Shown here piece by piece: positions 1 to 9,604 of a stretch of 64,000 nucleotides of DNA (within the stretch, counting starts at the first letter, position 1; every line of letters begins with the position of its first letter). The position numbers and the translations under genes were made by a program. The DNA is from Asparagopsis taxiformis. Its lineage: Eukaryota; Rhodophyta; Florideophyceae; Bonnemaisoniales; Bonnemaisoniaceae. Where the stretch lies: NCBI GenBank assembly GCA_030407315.1, contig JALQPE010002338.1, forward strand, positions 124,001-188,000, written 5' to 3'. Below the pieces are notes generated by a model. The model made no database searches. It was not told the DNA's origin and saw only the letters and a program-made list of their open reading frames with translations.

Positions 1-676
1 AGTGGACGGACGAATTGGACGGCAGTAAGGCGGGTGGGGCAGTCAGCAACGTGACGTTTAAAGGATGTTACGTGATCAGCCTACGTGCTTGGCGTGTATG
101 GCGGCAGCATGTGTGCTCCGTGTCACGGCAACCGTTTGATTTGCAGCACAAGGGCCGATCCGCGATATGAAGGAATTGCGTCATCGTGACACACTTGTCG
201 CTACACAATTTAGCCAATGAATCTAAGACGCCAAGTGGCATGCGTCGCAAGTCTGTATTTGTCTACCGCCCATCAGATCTGCCAAATCATGCCATGTGGG
301 CCCGGTCCATTCGGACCAGAATCATGCCACGTATGTAACGTCATCTCCATACACATCCGTTCCAATCCAACGAGCAAAACTGCAGTGTTCCATTACCTCC
401 GGCCCAAGGACCCTGTTTTGCCCCGATACGACCCAACCGTCCCGCCCCCGTTCATCGCCACCGTGAGGCCACTCTTTGCAAACTCTCCGCCGTTCAAACT
501 TGTCCTTTCTGCAATTCACTCATCCCCACCATCACTACACGTCCGCCCAACCACTCAGTCTGTCTGTCCAGCACGCATCTACCTGCCCGGCACACTCATC
601 TCATTATTCTTTCGACGTCTTTCTCGTCCTATCCGCTATCATCGTCGTTTTCGCACTTGCTCATTTCGCATCCATC
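1..676. other. 5' spacer before the PH-AGC kinase gene
   Basis: No convincing gene is seen. Short open frames on both strands overlap each other and show no domain or leader. The last 200 bases are pyrimidine-rich with many TC and CC runs, as expected for a promoter and 5' leader. An open frame continues upstream of the kinase start at 677 (ATG at 476), but its translation looks like non-coding composition. Confidence 0.5.
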
Positions 677-2905
677 ATGCCCAGACGAACGCGCGATGAC
701 TGGCGTCGAGCATCCGGCAGTCTCAACAAGCGCTCCATCCGTACAGCCCTATTCGATGCTGCAGCTCGCTCCGCAGATTCCTTCTCCTCAGTCGCTGGTC
801 GCTGGTCCCTCTCCCGTCGGCGCAAATCTCGCACCGCCTCCGACCACAAAGCACGCCTCCGCAAACGACGCTCCTTCCATACCACCCCCCGTCCTTTCGA
901 TGATGGTACACCCGCCATGCATACAAACACTCCTTTCGTCATTGCGACCACCGCAGATGAACAGCGCGCAGCCACAGCCAACACCACCTCTCCCCGATAT
1001 ATTTCTTTCGGTTCCGATCCCCCCTCCGCCCACTCCCTTCGTCCAAATTCACCAGACACAAATGCAGCTCCACCCGCACGATTCGTCCATCCAGCCCTCC
1101 GCCCTACATTTGATGGACTCCGTCTCCTTCGTAAGATTCCTCAGGTCATGGCTGGTTGGGTTCACATCCGCGTCTCCTCGGGTCCCGGCCGTTTACGCTG
1201 GCCCTCCTGGACACTCTTCTGGGCAGAGCTTCGCGGTGGCTACATTTTGTTAACTCGTGAACACAACTCGGCTCTCTCCGATTCATGTGGCCAAAATCCT
1301 GTCAATTATATCTTTGGAGCTACACACTGTTCCATCGTAGCAACCACCGCTAGATCCGGTGCCGTTCGTCTCCGTTTGCATAGGGCAACCACTCGCAGAC
1401 CTGATGATGACTCCCGCGACCGCTCCACAGATGATGAACGGCGCACCACTGACGACCGTCGCCCGTCAGATAGATCTTCCAAAGCTTCCGATCGTTCTGC
1501 TAAACGCCGTCTCAGTGGCAGAGTCGCAAGTGTCAAAAACGCTATCGCTGGAAAACTGCGTGGAAAGCCCCTGCCCCATTCCACTGGCTCGGAACATGTG
1601 CTTGACGACTCCACTCCCGATCTAGTCATGAAGATCCCTAGTGCACCCGAGGCAGAAAAGTGGCAATGGGCTCTTCGCAACACCACACAGGCGTATGAAT
1701 CCAAGCCCCTAGGTGACTTCCAACTCATTGATGCTCTCGGAGCTGGAGCATTTGGACGTGTTTATTTGGTCCATGACTCGGTCAAGGACGAGTACCTCGC
1801 ACTCAAGGTCCTCGACAAGAGCCTCGTCTTCAGGGATCGCCTCCACTTTGAATCCGCTATCAATGAACGTCTCACCCTCGAACTTGTCAAAGGTAAGCCA
1901 TTCATGGCCCAACTTCGCTACGCTTTCCAAACTATGTCCTGCTTGTATCTTGTTACCGACTTTTATGAAGGAGGTGACTTGTTCTCCTTCCTCAGAAGTC
2001 ACCATAATGACGTTAGGGAAAGCCAAGCTATTCGCATTATAGCAGAAGTTGTGCTCGCACTGCAAAGCATGCATGAAATGGGCATCGTGTACAGAGACCT
2101 CAAGCCCGAAAACGTTCTACTCGATCATGAGGGCCACGTGCGTCTCGCCGATCTTGGCCTCGCAAAATTTTTGGACCGTGACAACGACTATCTTACGAGT
2201 ACCATCTGCGGCTCCCTATCATACGCCGCTCCCGAAATGCTAAGTGAGAAGCAATACGGCATTGCATTTGACTTGTGGACACTTGGTGTCTTCATATACC
2301 AAGTGCTCACTGGGGATATGCCGTTTGAAACCGATAATCGCACTCGCCAAGAAATCCTCGAGGACCAGCGGAAGGCTGAGATTCCAGTCAAAGGACTCTC
2401 TGAAGATGGCTACGCCCTAGTCTGCGCCCTCCTCCGCCCTAATCCACTACGTCGCCCTACGTGTCAGGATCTACGTCAATTTCCTATTTTCGAAGGAGTT
2501 GACTGGGATGAGCTGATGGCAAAGCGACCTCACCCAAATTCCGTTACCAAGGTTATGGAAAAAATTGCTCAAGAAGCACGGGAAAAGCAGACTCCTGCTG
2601 CCAGTGGAGAAGGAAACCTTTCAGCTGACAATGATACCTTTTTGCTCCGCAACTTTGACCCAGATGAGTGGTCAGATATGAGTTTTAGTGATGTTTCCGA
2701 TGGTGCTTCAACGGCCAGCTTTTTCCGCCCAGACTTCAACGTCACGAACGAACTACCCACGCTGACAAGGATGATTCCTGGCTGGAGTCTGACAACAGAT
2801 AATGCTGTACAAATTACCAAGCCGCAACTTGCTGTCTCACCGCTCGCAAGCAAGAAACCGGGAGTCAGAAGCTCAAAACGAGGGATGGAGAAGCACTATG
2901 CATAA
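677..2905 (+). CDS. PH-domain AGC-type protein kinase (Akt-like layout), DLG variant
   Basis: Predicted serine/threonine kinase of 742 residues. An N-terminal basic Ser/Arg-rich region is followed by a PH-like segment from about residue 155, whose start (AGWVHIR then WAELRGG) resembles the second PH kinase at 20945-22567, and a kinase domain from about residue 348. The glycine loop GAGAFG, VAIK-type lysine K377, YRDLKPEN with catalytic D474, and the APE-equivalent AAPEM are present. The metal-binding DFG reads DLG (D492). The T-loop reads STICGS where AGC kinases have TFCGT. A degenerate hydrophobic motif, IPGWSL (residues 700-705), lies near the C-terminus. PH-AGC kinases usually respond to membrane phosphoinositides; that role is inferred here. 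Start 677 is chosen because upstream codons look non-coding; 476 is the alternative. Single exon. Confidence 0.85.
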   Translation: MPRRTRDDWRRASGSLNKRSIRTALFDAAARSADSFSSVAGRWSLSRRRKSRTASDHKARLRKRRSFHTTPRPFDDGTPAMHTNTPFVIATTADEQRAATANTTSPRYISFGSDPPSAHSLRPNSPDTNAAPPARFVHPALRPTFDGLRLLRKIPQVMAGWVHIRVSSGPGRLRWPSWTLFWAELRGGYILLTREHNSALSDSCGQNPVNYIFGATHCSIVATTARSGAVRLRLHRATTRRPDDDSRDRSTDDERRTTDDRRPSDRSSKASDRSAKRRLSGRVASVKNAIAGKLRGKPLPHSTGSEHVLDDSTPDLVMKIPSAPEAEKWQWALRNTTQAYESKPLGDFQLIDALGAGAFGRVYLVHDSVKDEYLALKVLDKSLVFRDRLHFESAINERLTLELVKGKPFMAQLRYAFQTMSCLYLVTDFYEGGDLFSFLRSHHNDVRESQAIRIIAEVVLALQSMHEMGIVYRDLKPENVLLDHEGHVRLADLGLAKFLDRDNDYLTSTICGSLSYAAPEMLSEKQYGIAFDLWTLGVFIYQVLTGDMPFETDNRTRQEILEDQRKAEIPVKGLSEDGYALVCALLRPNPLRRPTCQDLRQFPIFEGVDWDELMAKRPHPNSVTKVMEKIAQEAREKQTPAASGEGNLSADNDTFLLRNFDPDEWSDMSFSDVSDGASTASFFRPDFNVTNELPTLTRMIPGWSLTTDNAVQITKPQLAVSPLASKKPGVRSSKRGMEKHYA

Positions 2906-2941
2906 CTATCTTTGTTGCTATCTGCTTATAACTTACAACAG

Positions 2942-2947
2942 AATAAA
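2942..2947 (+). terminator. Polyadenylation signal AATAAA
   Basis: AATAAA lies 37 bp after the stop codon of the kinase gene, a usual distance for a eukaryotic cleavage and polyadenylation signal. Position and match only. Confidence 0.45.
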
Positions 2948-3188
2948 TTCCTCTGAGTCGTTTCGTGTACATTTGAACGAAGGCGGACTGCGAGTGAATA
3001 ATAGCGAACTCTTTCACATTCCTTTTATCGGACAACACGTCCAAATCCTGTTTGCTTTATGTACACAGGTGCGTCTCTCGCGAGAAGCGAGATGTTACAT
3101 TACGTCCACGAGAAATATAGGCACTCGTCTCCATGTAAACGATCTAGATGTATTTTGTTGCACCTAAAACTTTCGAACGGTTAAGTCG

Positions 3189-4370
3189 TCACTGAGGTCT
3201 CTGTGTGGCTGAGCTAGCATCCTCAGTAGATACCCGTCTAGCCTGAAGATAGGATGATGAATCCTCCCCTTGCGGAGCAGATGGTATCCCGCCAACCGTT
3301 GACTGCCCTGAAAACTCCGGAGCAACCCATTGGCCTCGCAACGAACGCCTCTTCAAAGGCGGTAGAGAAGATTCTTCACGAAAAAGAGATGGTTCGTTAG
3401 ATTCAACAGCCACATCTTGCAACGAACTGTGGGCTCGATCAATAAACTCACGTAGTTGGTTCACAAGCTTTTCTCTTTCCAGGTGTACATGGTTTCCATC
3501 GTCTAGTTCCAGACTGCTTTGAAATGAATTGGGTATTCCCCCATCAATATCCCTGGATATGTTCCCGTTGACCAGATGCTTCTCCCCGCAACGAGGCTGA
3601 AACTTATCTTTTCTCTTCCTATCACTGGAAAGAAGAGTTCCTTCATGTGGTAGTTCCAGTTTTGCCATTACTGCCTTACTATCATCATCTTTACACGGAC
3701 CACTGGCAATATCCAAATTGTTACGAACAGACGCCGCCAAGTCAACAGGAAGAATAGAGCTGAAATGCTGTCGAGCTCTGCTAGAGGGCTGAGCATTTCC
3801 ATGACGCTGATTCATTTCAGGAGTGCCCTCCTTTAATGCCAGCCTTTCTTCTCTAATGCGCAGTTTACACTTTACCGAAGAATCAGTAATGGGGTCAGCG
3901 CTTCGACTCCGACCTGATTTTCCGTGATGTGTCAAAGATGCAATGCTCTCCAGTGCACTGTTCTGTGAGCCCTTCGTCTTTCCAGACTGTCTAATACGCA
4001 GTCTGCAACGGATGAAAGGAGATGAAATAGGTTCATCAGCTCTTTCCTCCTCAATCGGCAAATTATCGTGGACAGTCTTCCCCCACACAGAAGTGAATTG
4101 CTGTGATGGAGAAACTTGATCGAAGCCGGTTAGATGCTGCGATGAAGATGGATGTGTAAGGGGAAGGGTTTTAGAGCGTGGGCGTTTCTGAGACTGTGTT
4201 TGTTTGCTCGATTGTTTGCGCTTGGTTGTTCGTGACGGGTTGGAAGATGATGATTTAGACGACTTCCATTCCAAAGCCTTCATAGTCTTTGTTCTTTTAC
4301 GACGTGCGGCATCCGGAAGGATATTCGCAGAGTCAATGGGAAGTGCCCGTTTTTTGTTGTTTGGGGCCAT
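3189..4370 (-). CDS. Basic low-complexity protein with C[KR]LRIR repeats, probably nuclear
   Basis: Not recognised. 393 residues, rich in Ser, Lys, Arg and Gln, mostly predicted disordered. Basic clusters near the N-terminus (RRKRTKT, residues about 23-29) look like nuclear localisation signals. Two copies of a short motif stand out: IRCRLRIRQ and VKCKLRIRE, each preceded by Asp/Pro/Ser-rich sequence, suggesting short binding motifs. Acidic and basic blocks alternate toward the C-terminus, with no enzyme signature. Start 4370 (MAPNNKK) has a good AAAATGG context; 4427 is an in-frame alternative adding 19 residues. It is convergent with the kinase gene, whose stop is 283 bp away. Chromatin or RNA-associated function is possible but unsupported. 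Confidence 0.55.
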   Translation of the reverse strand: MAPNNKKRALPIDSANILPDAARRKRTKTMKALEWKSSKSSSSNPSRTTKRKQSSKQTQSQKRPRSKTLPLTHPSSSQHLTGFDQVSPSQQFTSVWGKTVHDNLPIEEERADEPISSPFIRCRLRIRQSGKTKGSQNSALESIASLTHHGKSGRSRSADPITDSSVKCKLRIREERLALKEGTPEMNQRHGNAQPSSRARQHFSSILPVDLAASVRNNLDIASGPCKDDDSKAVMAKLELPHEGTLLSSDRKRKDKFQPRCGEKHLVNGNISRDIDGGIPNSFQSSLELDDGNHVHLEREKLVNQLREFIDRAHSSLQDVAVESNEPSLFREESSLPPLKRRSLRGQWVAPEFSGQSTVGGIPSAPQGEDSSSYLQARRVSTEDASSATQRPQ

Positions 4371-5415
4371 TTTGCTTGGATGCTGTGGGAAGCGGAAGAA
4401 GCTGTCGGGACGAGAACGGGCCGGCATGGGTATATGTGAAAGAAAGTTAGTCGTGATGCAACAGTATGGACTGGTCTCAAATTTGGAGCATTAGCTTGCG
4501 TCGGCAGACAAGACTGGGCACCATTGAGTTTATTCGAATTGCACAAGAATTTCTGAGGGCAACAAAAAAATCAACCGAGCCGACAAGTGCTGACTTGCGG
4601 AAGGATCAGAGCTTTACGCTCTTGGTTTCATGGTAGGCGTAGACTAAATTCAGGCCGCGTTGCGGCTGTCAAGTATTGAAATTATCTTATCGGTTGCCAA
4701 TGATAAGACCAGATCGTGTCAAAAAATACGTCTCGAACGGGATATTTTCCTTTCCTAGAAATGCACGCGCAACTGACATGTTGAATTGAACCAGTCCATA
4801 GTGTCGGCTTTCTCCTGTGTTGCTAGTTGGAGGAGATATTGTAGATGTATAGCATCCTATTTTTTCATATATCTGCGAGCCAGAACAGGGGAGCTTTGCC
4901 CCATAGAAACAGGTTATCGGATGGGCTGGTTCTTTTGAAGTGGAATGCTAAGTCTTCAATGAATATGGCTCGAGAAGGAAAGGATAAAACATACAAAATG
5001 TGCCCAGGAAAAGTTCACTACGACTGGTAATTCAAATGCACTGTTTCGTTCTTGTCATCCTCAGTCAGAAGATGATTACCCACCCTCGAAGTGAAGCAAG
5101 ATATGACAAGAATAACAGCTTAAAGTCTTGATATATTGAATCTAGCTGCTTCGTTCTCCCTGGTTGTCCAGTCCGCAACATTTCTTATCCCTCAAAATGA
5201 AAAACCATGACACCAATACCGGTAGACCCACACTACCCAGTCACACGTACGACATGTCATTCCCGGTCACTTCTTCAGTTACTGTTTGTTTCAACTAGGT
5301 AGAACGCCGTATGTCTCACTAATACCACAATAAAAATATTCACACCCCCTGAAGTCACATCTTGAACAAGATGAGGACCAACATCATTCCTTCTTTCCAA
5401 GTCTGCCCCTTCAAC
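4371..5415. other. Intergenic spacer, no gene seen
   Basis: This 1 kb lies between the start of the basic protein gene and the end of the first coiled-coil membrane protein gene. It is A+T-richer than the coding regions. Open frames are all under 100 codons and have no recognisable content. The part next to 4370 presumably holds that gene's promoter. Confidence 0.5.
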
Positions 5416-7170
5416 CTAACTTCGACAAGAACTAAAACTTGCGGACTCTGATGGTGATGTAACTCCACATACTAGGTTGTCCGATGTAATTAGGCCAAGT
5501 GCTGTCTGCAACATCAGCCCACTTTCCTCATGCTTTTCTGATAAGCTCCTTCTTATACCACCCGGGACCCATCGCCCATATTGTGGTTTTCGTAGAAAGG
5601 CTGATTCATGTCTAGCATTGACATTCATTTCCACTACTGATTCCTCCCTTGGTTTTTTTGCATCCCCATTACTCCTGTATTCCACAAGAGGCGTTTCAGT
5701 CTCTTCTTTATATTTCTTCAAATGGAGGTTAAAGGTCTCTGTGTTATCACGAAATACATTTCGCATCGCTTCCATAGTGTCGCTTACCCAAAGGAAAACA
5801 ATACTGATGATTGGATCCACATATTCCCTAAAAGGTGGTCTAAGATGAAGTGTTCGATTCTTTTCATACATTACGGTTCCGAACACCACAGAATAAATTA
5901 TGTAGACCCCAACCCCGATCTCAATAGGATTACTCACGACAGCAGGCTGGAACACATTCCAGAAAAAATGATATCCCACTATCATGCAGAGTAATGTTTG
6001 AACTGCTTCTTGCTTGGAAACACAGGTGAAAGATATAAGAATTTGCATTATCAGAAACAGTACATAAAGGATAGAATTGGCGAAAATCGAACATACAACG
6101 AACAGCTCGTTGTATTGCTGGAAGTACCGCAGAGCTTCGGCTTTGAGAAAGCCCGAAACATTCACCAAGATTAATGATTGACTCCAGAAAACTGTTGCTG
6201 CATAAAACACAAGATGCAACATTGACAAGTGATATAGTTTATCCACCAGACGGATTCCGATCACTAGAATAGGGATGATCGGGAGAAGAAGCAAAACGTC
6301 TTCGAAAACGTTTCCAAGGACGCTTTTCTTTGGTAGATTGGAAACTGTTTCTTCGATCCTGCCAGCAACGCTTGCATCCATCGCTACAGCGTTGGCTACA
6401 GTGCGCGCCATTGGGGTCAAAATCCGTGCAGACTTCGAGAGCATACCCACTGTGGTTTCCGATACATATTCCTTTCCTCTTGTATCGAGCCAATGCGAGA
6501 GTCCTGCCATGCGAATCTTATCTTTAAGCTTTTCATGGATGAGTACCGAGTTGTTGTAGTCGGACTGCAGCGATTTCAAGTCGTCTGCCAATCTCATATT
6601 CTGCTCCTTGATCATTTCCAGGCGTTGCTCAGGAGCTTCCTCTGATTTACGAAACTCTGCCAGTCGTTTCTTATTCTCAAACTTCTGGCGAATCTCATGC
6701 TGTCTTTCACGGGCAAGAACCTCGAGACTAGAGTTCAACTCCTTTATATTGTTATTTTGACCTTCAACTTTCACTTGTATATTTACAACTTCCTTCAGAC
6801 CTTTCCGCAGCTTGTCTCGCAGACCCTTCACAAGTTTGGTAGTCTCAGCCTTCAGCGTTTTCTCTTGCTCGTCAACAGAGGTCTTCTTGACCGAAGTTTT
6901 TTTAAATGATTGAGGTTTCTGCATAACCATCGCTACGCCTGAAGGGGAATGGAGAAACGTAGACTTATCAGAGTCCCCGTCTTGTTCGAAGGTGGATAAC
7001 AATCTCTGGACTTCCAAGAGAGCTTCTTCTGGTAGATTCCATGAGTTGACTTCATTACTATGAATGTCAGCTGTATACCCTTCTGCGCAGACAAGTAGTG
7101 AGAGAAACGAGAGAATGATATATGTGGCAGATGGGATGCAACTACGACCTGAGAGTGGGGAGCATCCCAT
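5416..7170 (-). CDS. Coiled-coil polytopic membrane protein A of a tandem paralogous pair
   Basis: Unknown function. 584 residues with an N-terminal signal-like hydrophobic stretch (YIILSFLSLLVCAEG), a Lys/Glu-rich coiled coil over about residues 95-225, then a marker GLSHWL, then about five hydrophobic helices between residues about 290 and 435, and a polar C-terminal tail. The next gene on the same strand (7676-9115) has the same order and matching landmarks: GLSHWL/GLQTWL, GYHFF/GLHFF followed by VYIIY/AYIIY in the last two helices. A coiled coil on the luminal or external side with a membrane anchor could serve tethering or assembly, but that is inference. Start 7170 keeps the signal peptide; 7191 adds seven residues. 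Single exon. Confidence 0.75.
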   Translation of the reverse strand: MGCSPLSGRSCIPSATYIILSFLSLLVCAEGYTADIHSNEVNSWNLPEEALLEVQRLLSTFEQDGDSDKSTFLHSPSGVAMVMQKPQSFKKTSVKKTSVDEQEKTLKAETTKLVKGLRDKLRKGLKEVVNIQVKVEGQNNNIKELNSSLEVLARERQHEIRQKFENKKRLAEFRKSEEAPEQRLEMIKEQNMRLADDLKSLQSDYNNSVLIHEKLKDKIRMAGLSHWLDTRGKEYVSETTVGMLSKSARILTPMARTVANAVAMDASVAGRIEETVSNLPKKSVLGNVFEDVLLLLPIIPILVIGIRLVDKLYHLSMLHLVFYAATVFWSQSLILVNVSGFLKAEALRYFQQYNELFVVCSIFANSILYVLFLIMQILISFTCVSKQEAVQTLLCMIVGYHFFWNVFQPAVVSNPIEIGVGVYIIYSVVFGTVMYEKNRTLHLRPPFREYVDPIISIVFLWVSDTMEAMRNVFRDNTETFNLHLKKYKEETETPLVEYRSNGDAKKPREESVVEMNVNARHESAFLRKPQYGRWVPGGIRRSLSEKHEESGLMLQTALGLITSDNLVCGVTSPSESASFSSCRS

Positions 7171-7675
7171 CAGATATTGGTGTTCGTGCAACCAAAGCTC
7201 TCTGGTGCGCGATGTCTACGCAAATTGTACGTCTTCGAACAAACATATTGGTACAAGGGGCATGCATGCTACGGTTCCATATTGTTCCTTGTGGCATGTT
7301 TAATTGCAGACGTTACAGAGTGGCACTAATTATTGTAGGTGGAGCCCAAGCCGTACGTACATAAAACATGCTTCCTCGAACTATCAAAATAACGATTGAC
7401 TGGCTGGCAGCAGACTGTCGACAGTGATCTGCAGACAGTAGTTTAAATTGCAGCCAGAACACTAACAAATTTACATCACGTCACGTACTTTAAAATGCTT
7501 GAAAGCCCGTTCAAGCTCATTCGCAAACTACGTCGACGCAAACATACCTTGCACATAGCAATGTAGTTTATACTGCGGCTGTGGATCAGTCATCGTTCAC
7601 GATTCAACCGACGAGCTGGGTGGCAATTGAAGTCCATAACCTCAACTTTTCATACGGTCTATAGCACATCTGTCC
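7171..7675. other. Spacer between tandem paralogues
   Basis: 505 bp upstream of paralogue A and downstream of paralogue B. No gene is seen. It presumably contains the promoter of A and the 3' end of B. Confidence 0.45.
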
Positions 7676-9115
7676 TCAGATGGTCTTTGCATCATTAATT
7701 GAAGACTGCGATGGACTTGAGAAAATTGGTAACCCAGCAAAATAGACTGTCTTGTCTCCATTCATTTGATATGAACCGTTGGATTGTAGCTTGTATGAAG
7801 GCTCTGCGTATGTATTAAATGCGCCGGGGTCGCCCTTTCTGTCTCGCATGGCGGCCTCAATAATGTGCACCCCGCGATCATAGAGTGTGTACAGGAAGAT
7901 TGTGGCGTAAATGATGTATGCCGGTGTGCCAATATGAGGGTCTTGGTCAAGAATAGTGCGCTTATAGGCGTTCATGAAGAAGTGCAAACCGACGCATGAC
8001 ATGCAGAGGTATTGCGCAAAGTCCTTACGGGCACCGGAGACGTATGCGGTCATACCGTGGAGAACGAGATGGCAAATGAAGAGGAAGCCGTGAACAATCA
8101 TAAAGGACTCAGCGAGTTGATGAGATCTGTGACGGAAAATGATGAGAATGTCTGTCTTGCCAAGCGCGGACATAATGGCGCAGGCGACTGTTAGGATGGC
8201 AAAATAGAGGTTGAGGGCAATTAGATGGTGCTCAATGGTAAGCTGGGAGAGACGAGCGCGGATTTTCATGATGAGCCATGACGTGGCAACAACGGGACAG
8301 AGGAGGATGATGTAGAAGATTAGACCTGTGTAGAAGGGGCTATTCTTAATGGCTGGGAGATAGCGAGTAATGGCCTCTGTGGTTTCATGGGTGAGCTGTT
8401 CGTTGAGTTCTGCAGCTTCGTCCACACCGGCCATGACGGGTTCGAAAACGACGGATGATTTCAGGATGGTTTCGCGAATAACGGCTGGGAAGGTGTCCAT
8501 GTTTCGTTCAAGCCAAGTTTGCAGGCCTTCTTCTTTGAAACGACTTGCGAGAGCTTCAACATTCTTAAGCAGGCGCTGTCGTTCCAATTCGAGCTCGCGT
8601 TCGCGGGCATCTGCGCGCTTTTGTTCGTTTTGGACAGTGATCAAACGCTCACCATAGGTTTCATTTTCAGTCTTGAGCTCTTCAATTTGCTTCTCCACAT
8701 TTCTCCTTTGCTCGGCGATGTGTTCTTTGGCGTCGTAGGTGGAATTCTTGCGCTGAATAGAAAGTTGATAACTCTCCTTCATATTAATCTCCTCCTGCCT
8801 ACTCTCCTCTTCAGCACGGCTCTTGTCCGAGATAGTGCCCTGGAGTTGACGAACCTTCTCCAAAAGATCACGTTTGGACTCCATCTTGCGTTTGAGAATT
8901 TCAATATCCTTGAGCTTACTAACAAGGGTTTCACGTTCAATGTCCACTTTTTGAATCGACTTTTCATCTGCTGGAACAGAAGCGTCGTCTTCTATTGTCT
9001 CTGGATGACGAAAGTCGGGTGCGGACATGAGATCACCATGTTCCTGACCATAATCTGCGAGCACGGCTGTTACGAGCAGAGTGAGGCATAGTAGGGTTCG
9101 CATGTAAACAGACAT
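7676..9115 (-). CDS. Coiled-coil polytopic membrane protein B of a tandem paralogous pair
   Basis: 479 residues. A clear signal peptide (MRTLLCLTLLVTAVLA, residues 5-20) is followed by a strongly charged coiled coil (about residues 50-205), the marker GLQTWL, a short Ala/Glu-rich linker, and about five membrane helices between residues about 265 and 425. The tail is short and polar. Order and landmarks match the neighbouring gene at 5416-7170 on the same strand, so the two arose by tandem duplication; divergence is high, so the event is not recent. Start 9115 is chosen because it places the signal peptide at the N-terminus; the frame stays open to 9340 but the extra 75 residues look like untranslated leader. 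No family name is recognised. Confidence 0.78.
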   Translation of the reverse strand: MSVYMRTLLCLTLLVTAVLADYGQEHGDLMSAPDFRHPETIEDDASVPADEKSIQKVDIERETLVSKLKDIEILKRKMESKRDLLEKVRQLQGTISDKSRAEEESRQEEINMKESYQLSIQRKNSTYDAKEHIAEQRRNVEKQIEELKTENETYGERLITVQNEQKRADARERELELERQRLLKNVEALASRFKEEGLQTWLERNMDTFPAVIRETILKSSVVFEPVMAGVDEAAELNEQLTHETTEAITRYLPAIKNSPFYTGLIFYIILLCPVVATSWLIMKIRARLSQLTIEHHLIALNLYFAILTVACAIMSALGKTDILIIFRHRSHQLAESFMIVHGFLFICHLVLHGMTAYVSGARKDFAQYLCMSCVGLHFFMNAYKRTILDQDPHIGTPAYIIYATIFLYTLYDRGVHIIEAAMRDRKGDPGAFNTYAEPSYKLQSNGSYQMNGDKTVYFAGLPIFSSPSQSSINDAKTI

Positions 9116-9604
9116 GGTGAGCGGCGGAATATTGCAGGGGCAGAGATTGGCGATGATGAGGGAGAGCAAGCGCAGCAGAGAAAATGACAGTATGAAGGAC
9201 GGGTACAGATGGCGAATAGTTGTGTGTTGGTCTCCCAATATCGTAAATCGGTCTCGTTTAATGCGTAAAGGAAGGTGCTTACGGTGGCTGGGAAGGCAGT
9301 CCGCCTTTCGTGTTTCATCAATAAATAGATCGTCTGCCACTTGTCATTGTTTCCATGGGTCACCCACAATGATTATTGATGCACATTGACTTCAGCCACT
9401 AGTTTATTGACAAGTGTTCGCCCACTAGGACGACTCATATGATCACATTTTTTTGAATTGCACGCAAAAAGTCGTAATTCATCCAGTGCACTACATCCAC
9501 GTGGCCTAGTCAGAAATTCTCCAATCACAATACCGTATATCATATATTTCGACAAAGTTGTCCATCCGTCCATATTATCATGTCATGACTTGAATCTCGG
9601 TAAG
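9116..9604. other. Divergent promoter region
   Basis: 489 bp separating two genes that point away from each other (membrane protein B and the methyltransferase). No other gene is seen. Confidence 0.45.

Noticed and set aside
9116..9340. N-terminal extension of membrane protein B
   Set aside because: The clear signal peptide starts at 9115; the extension would bury it.
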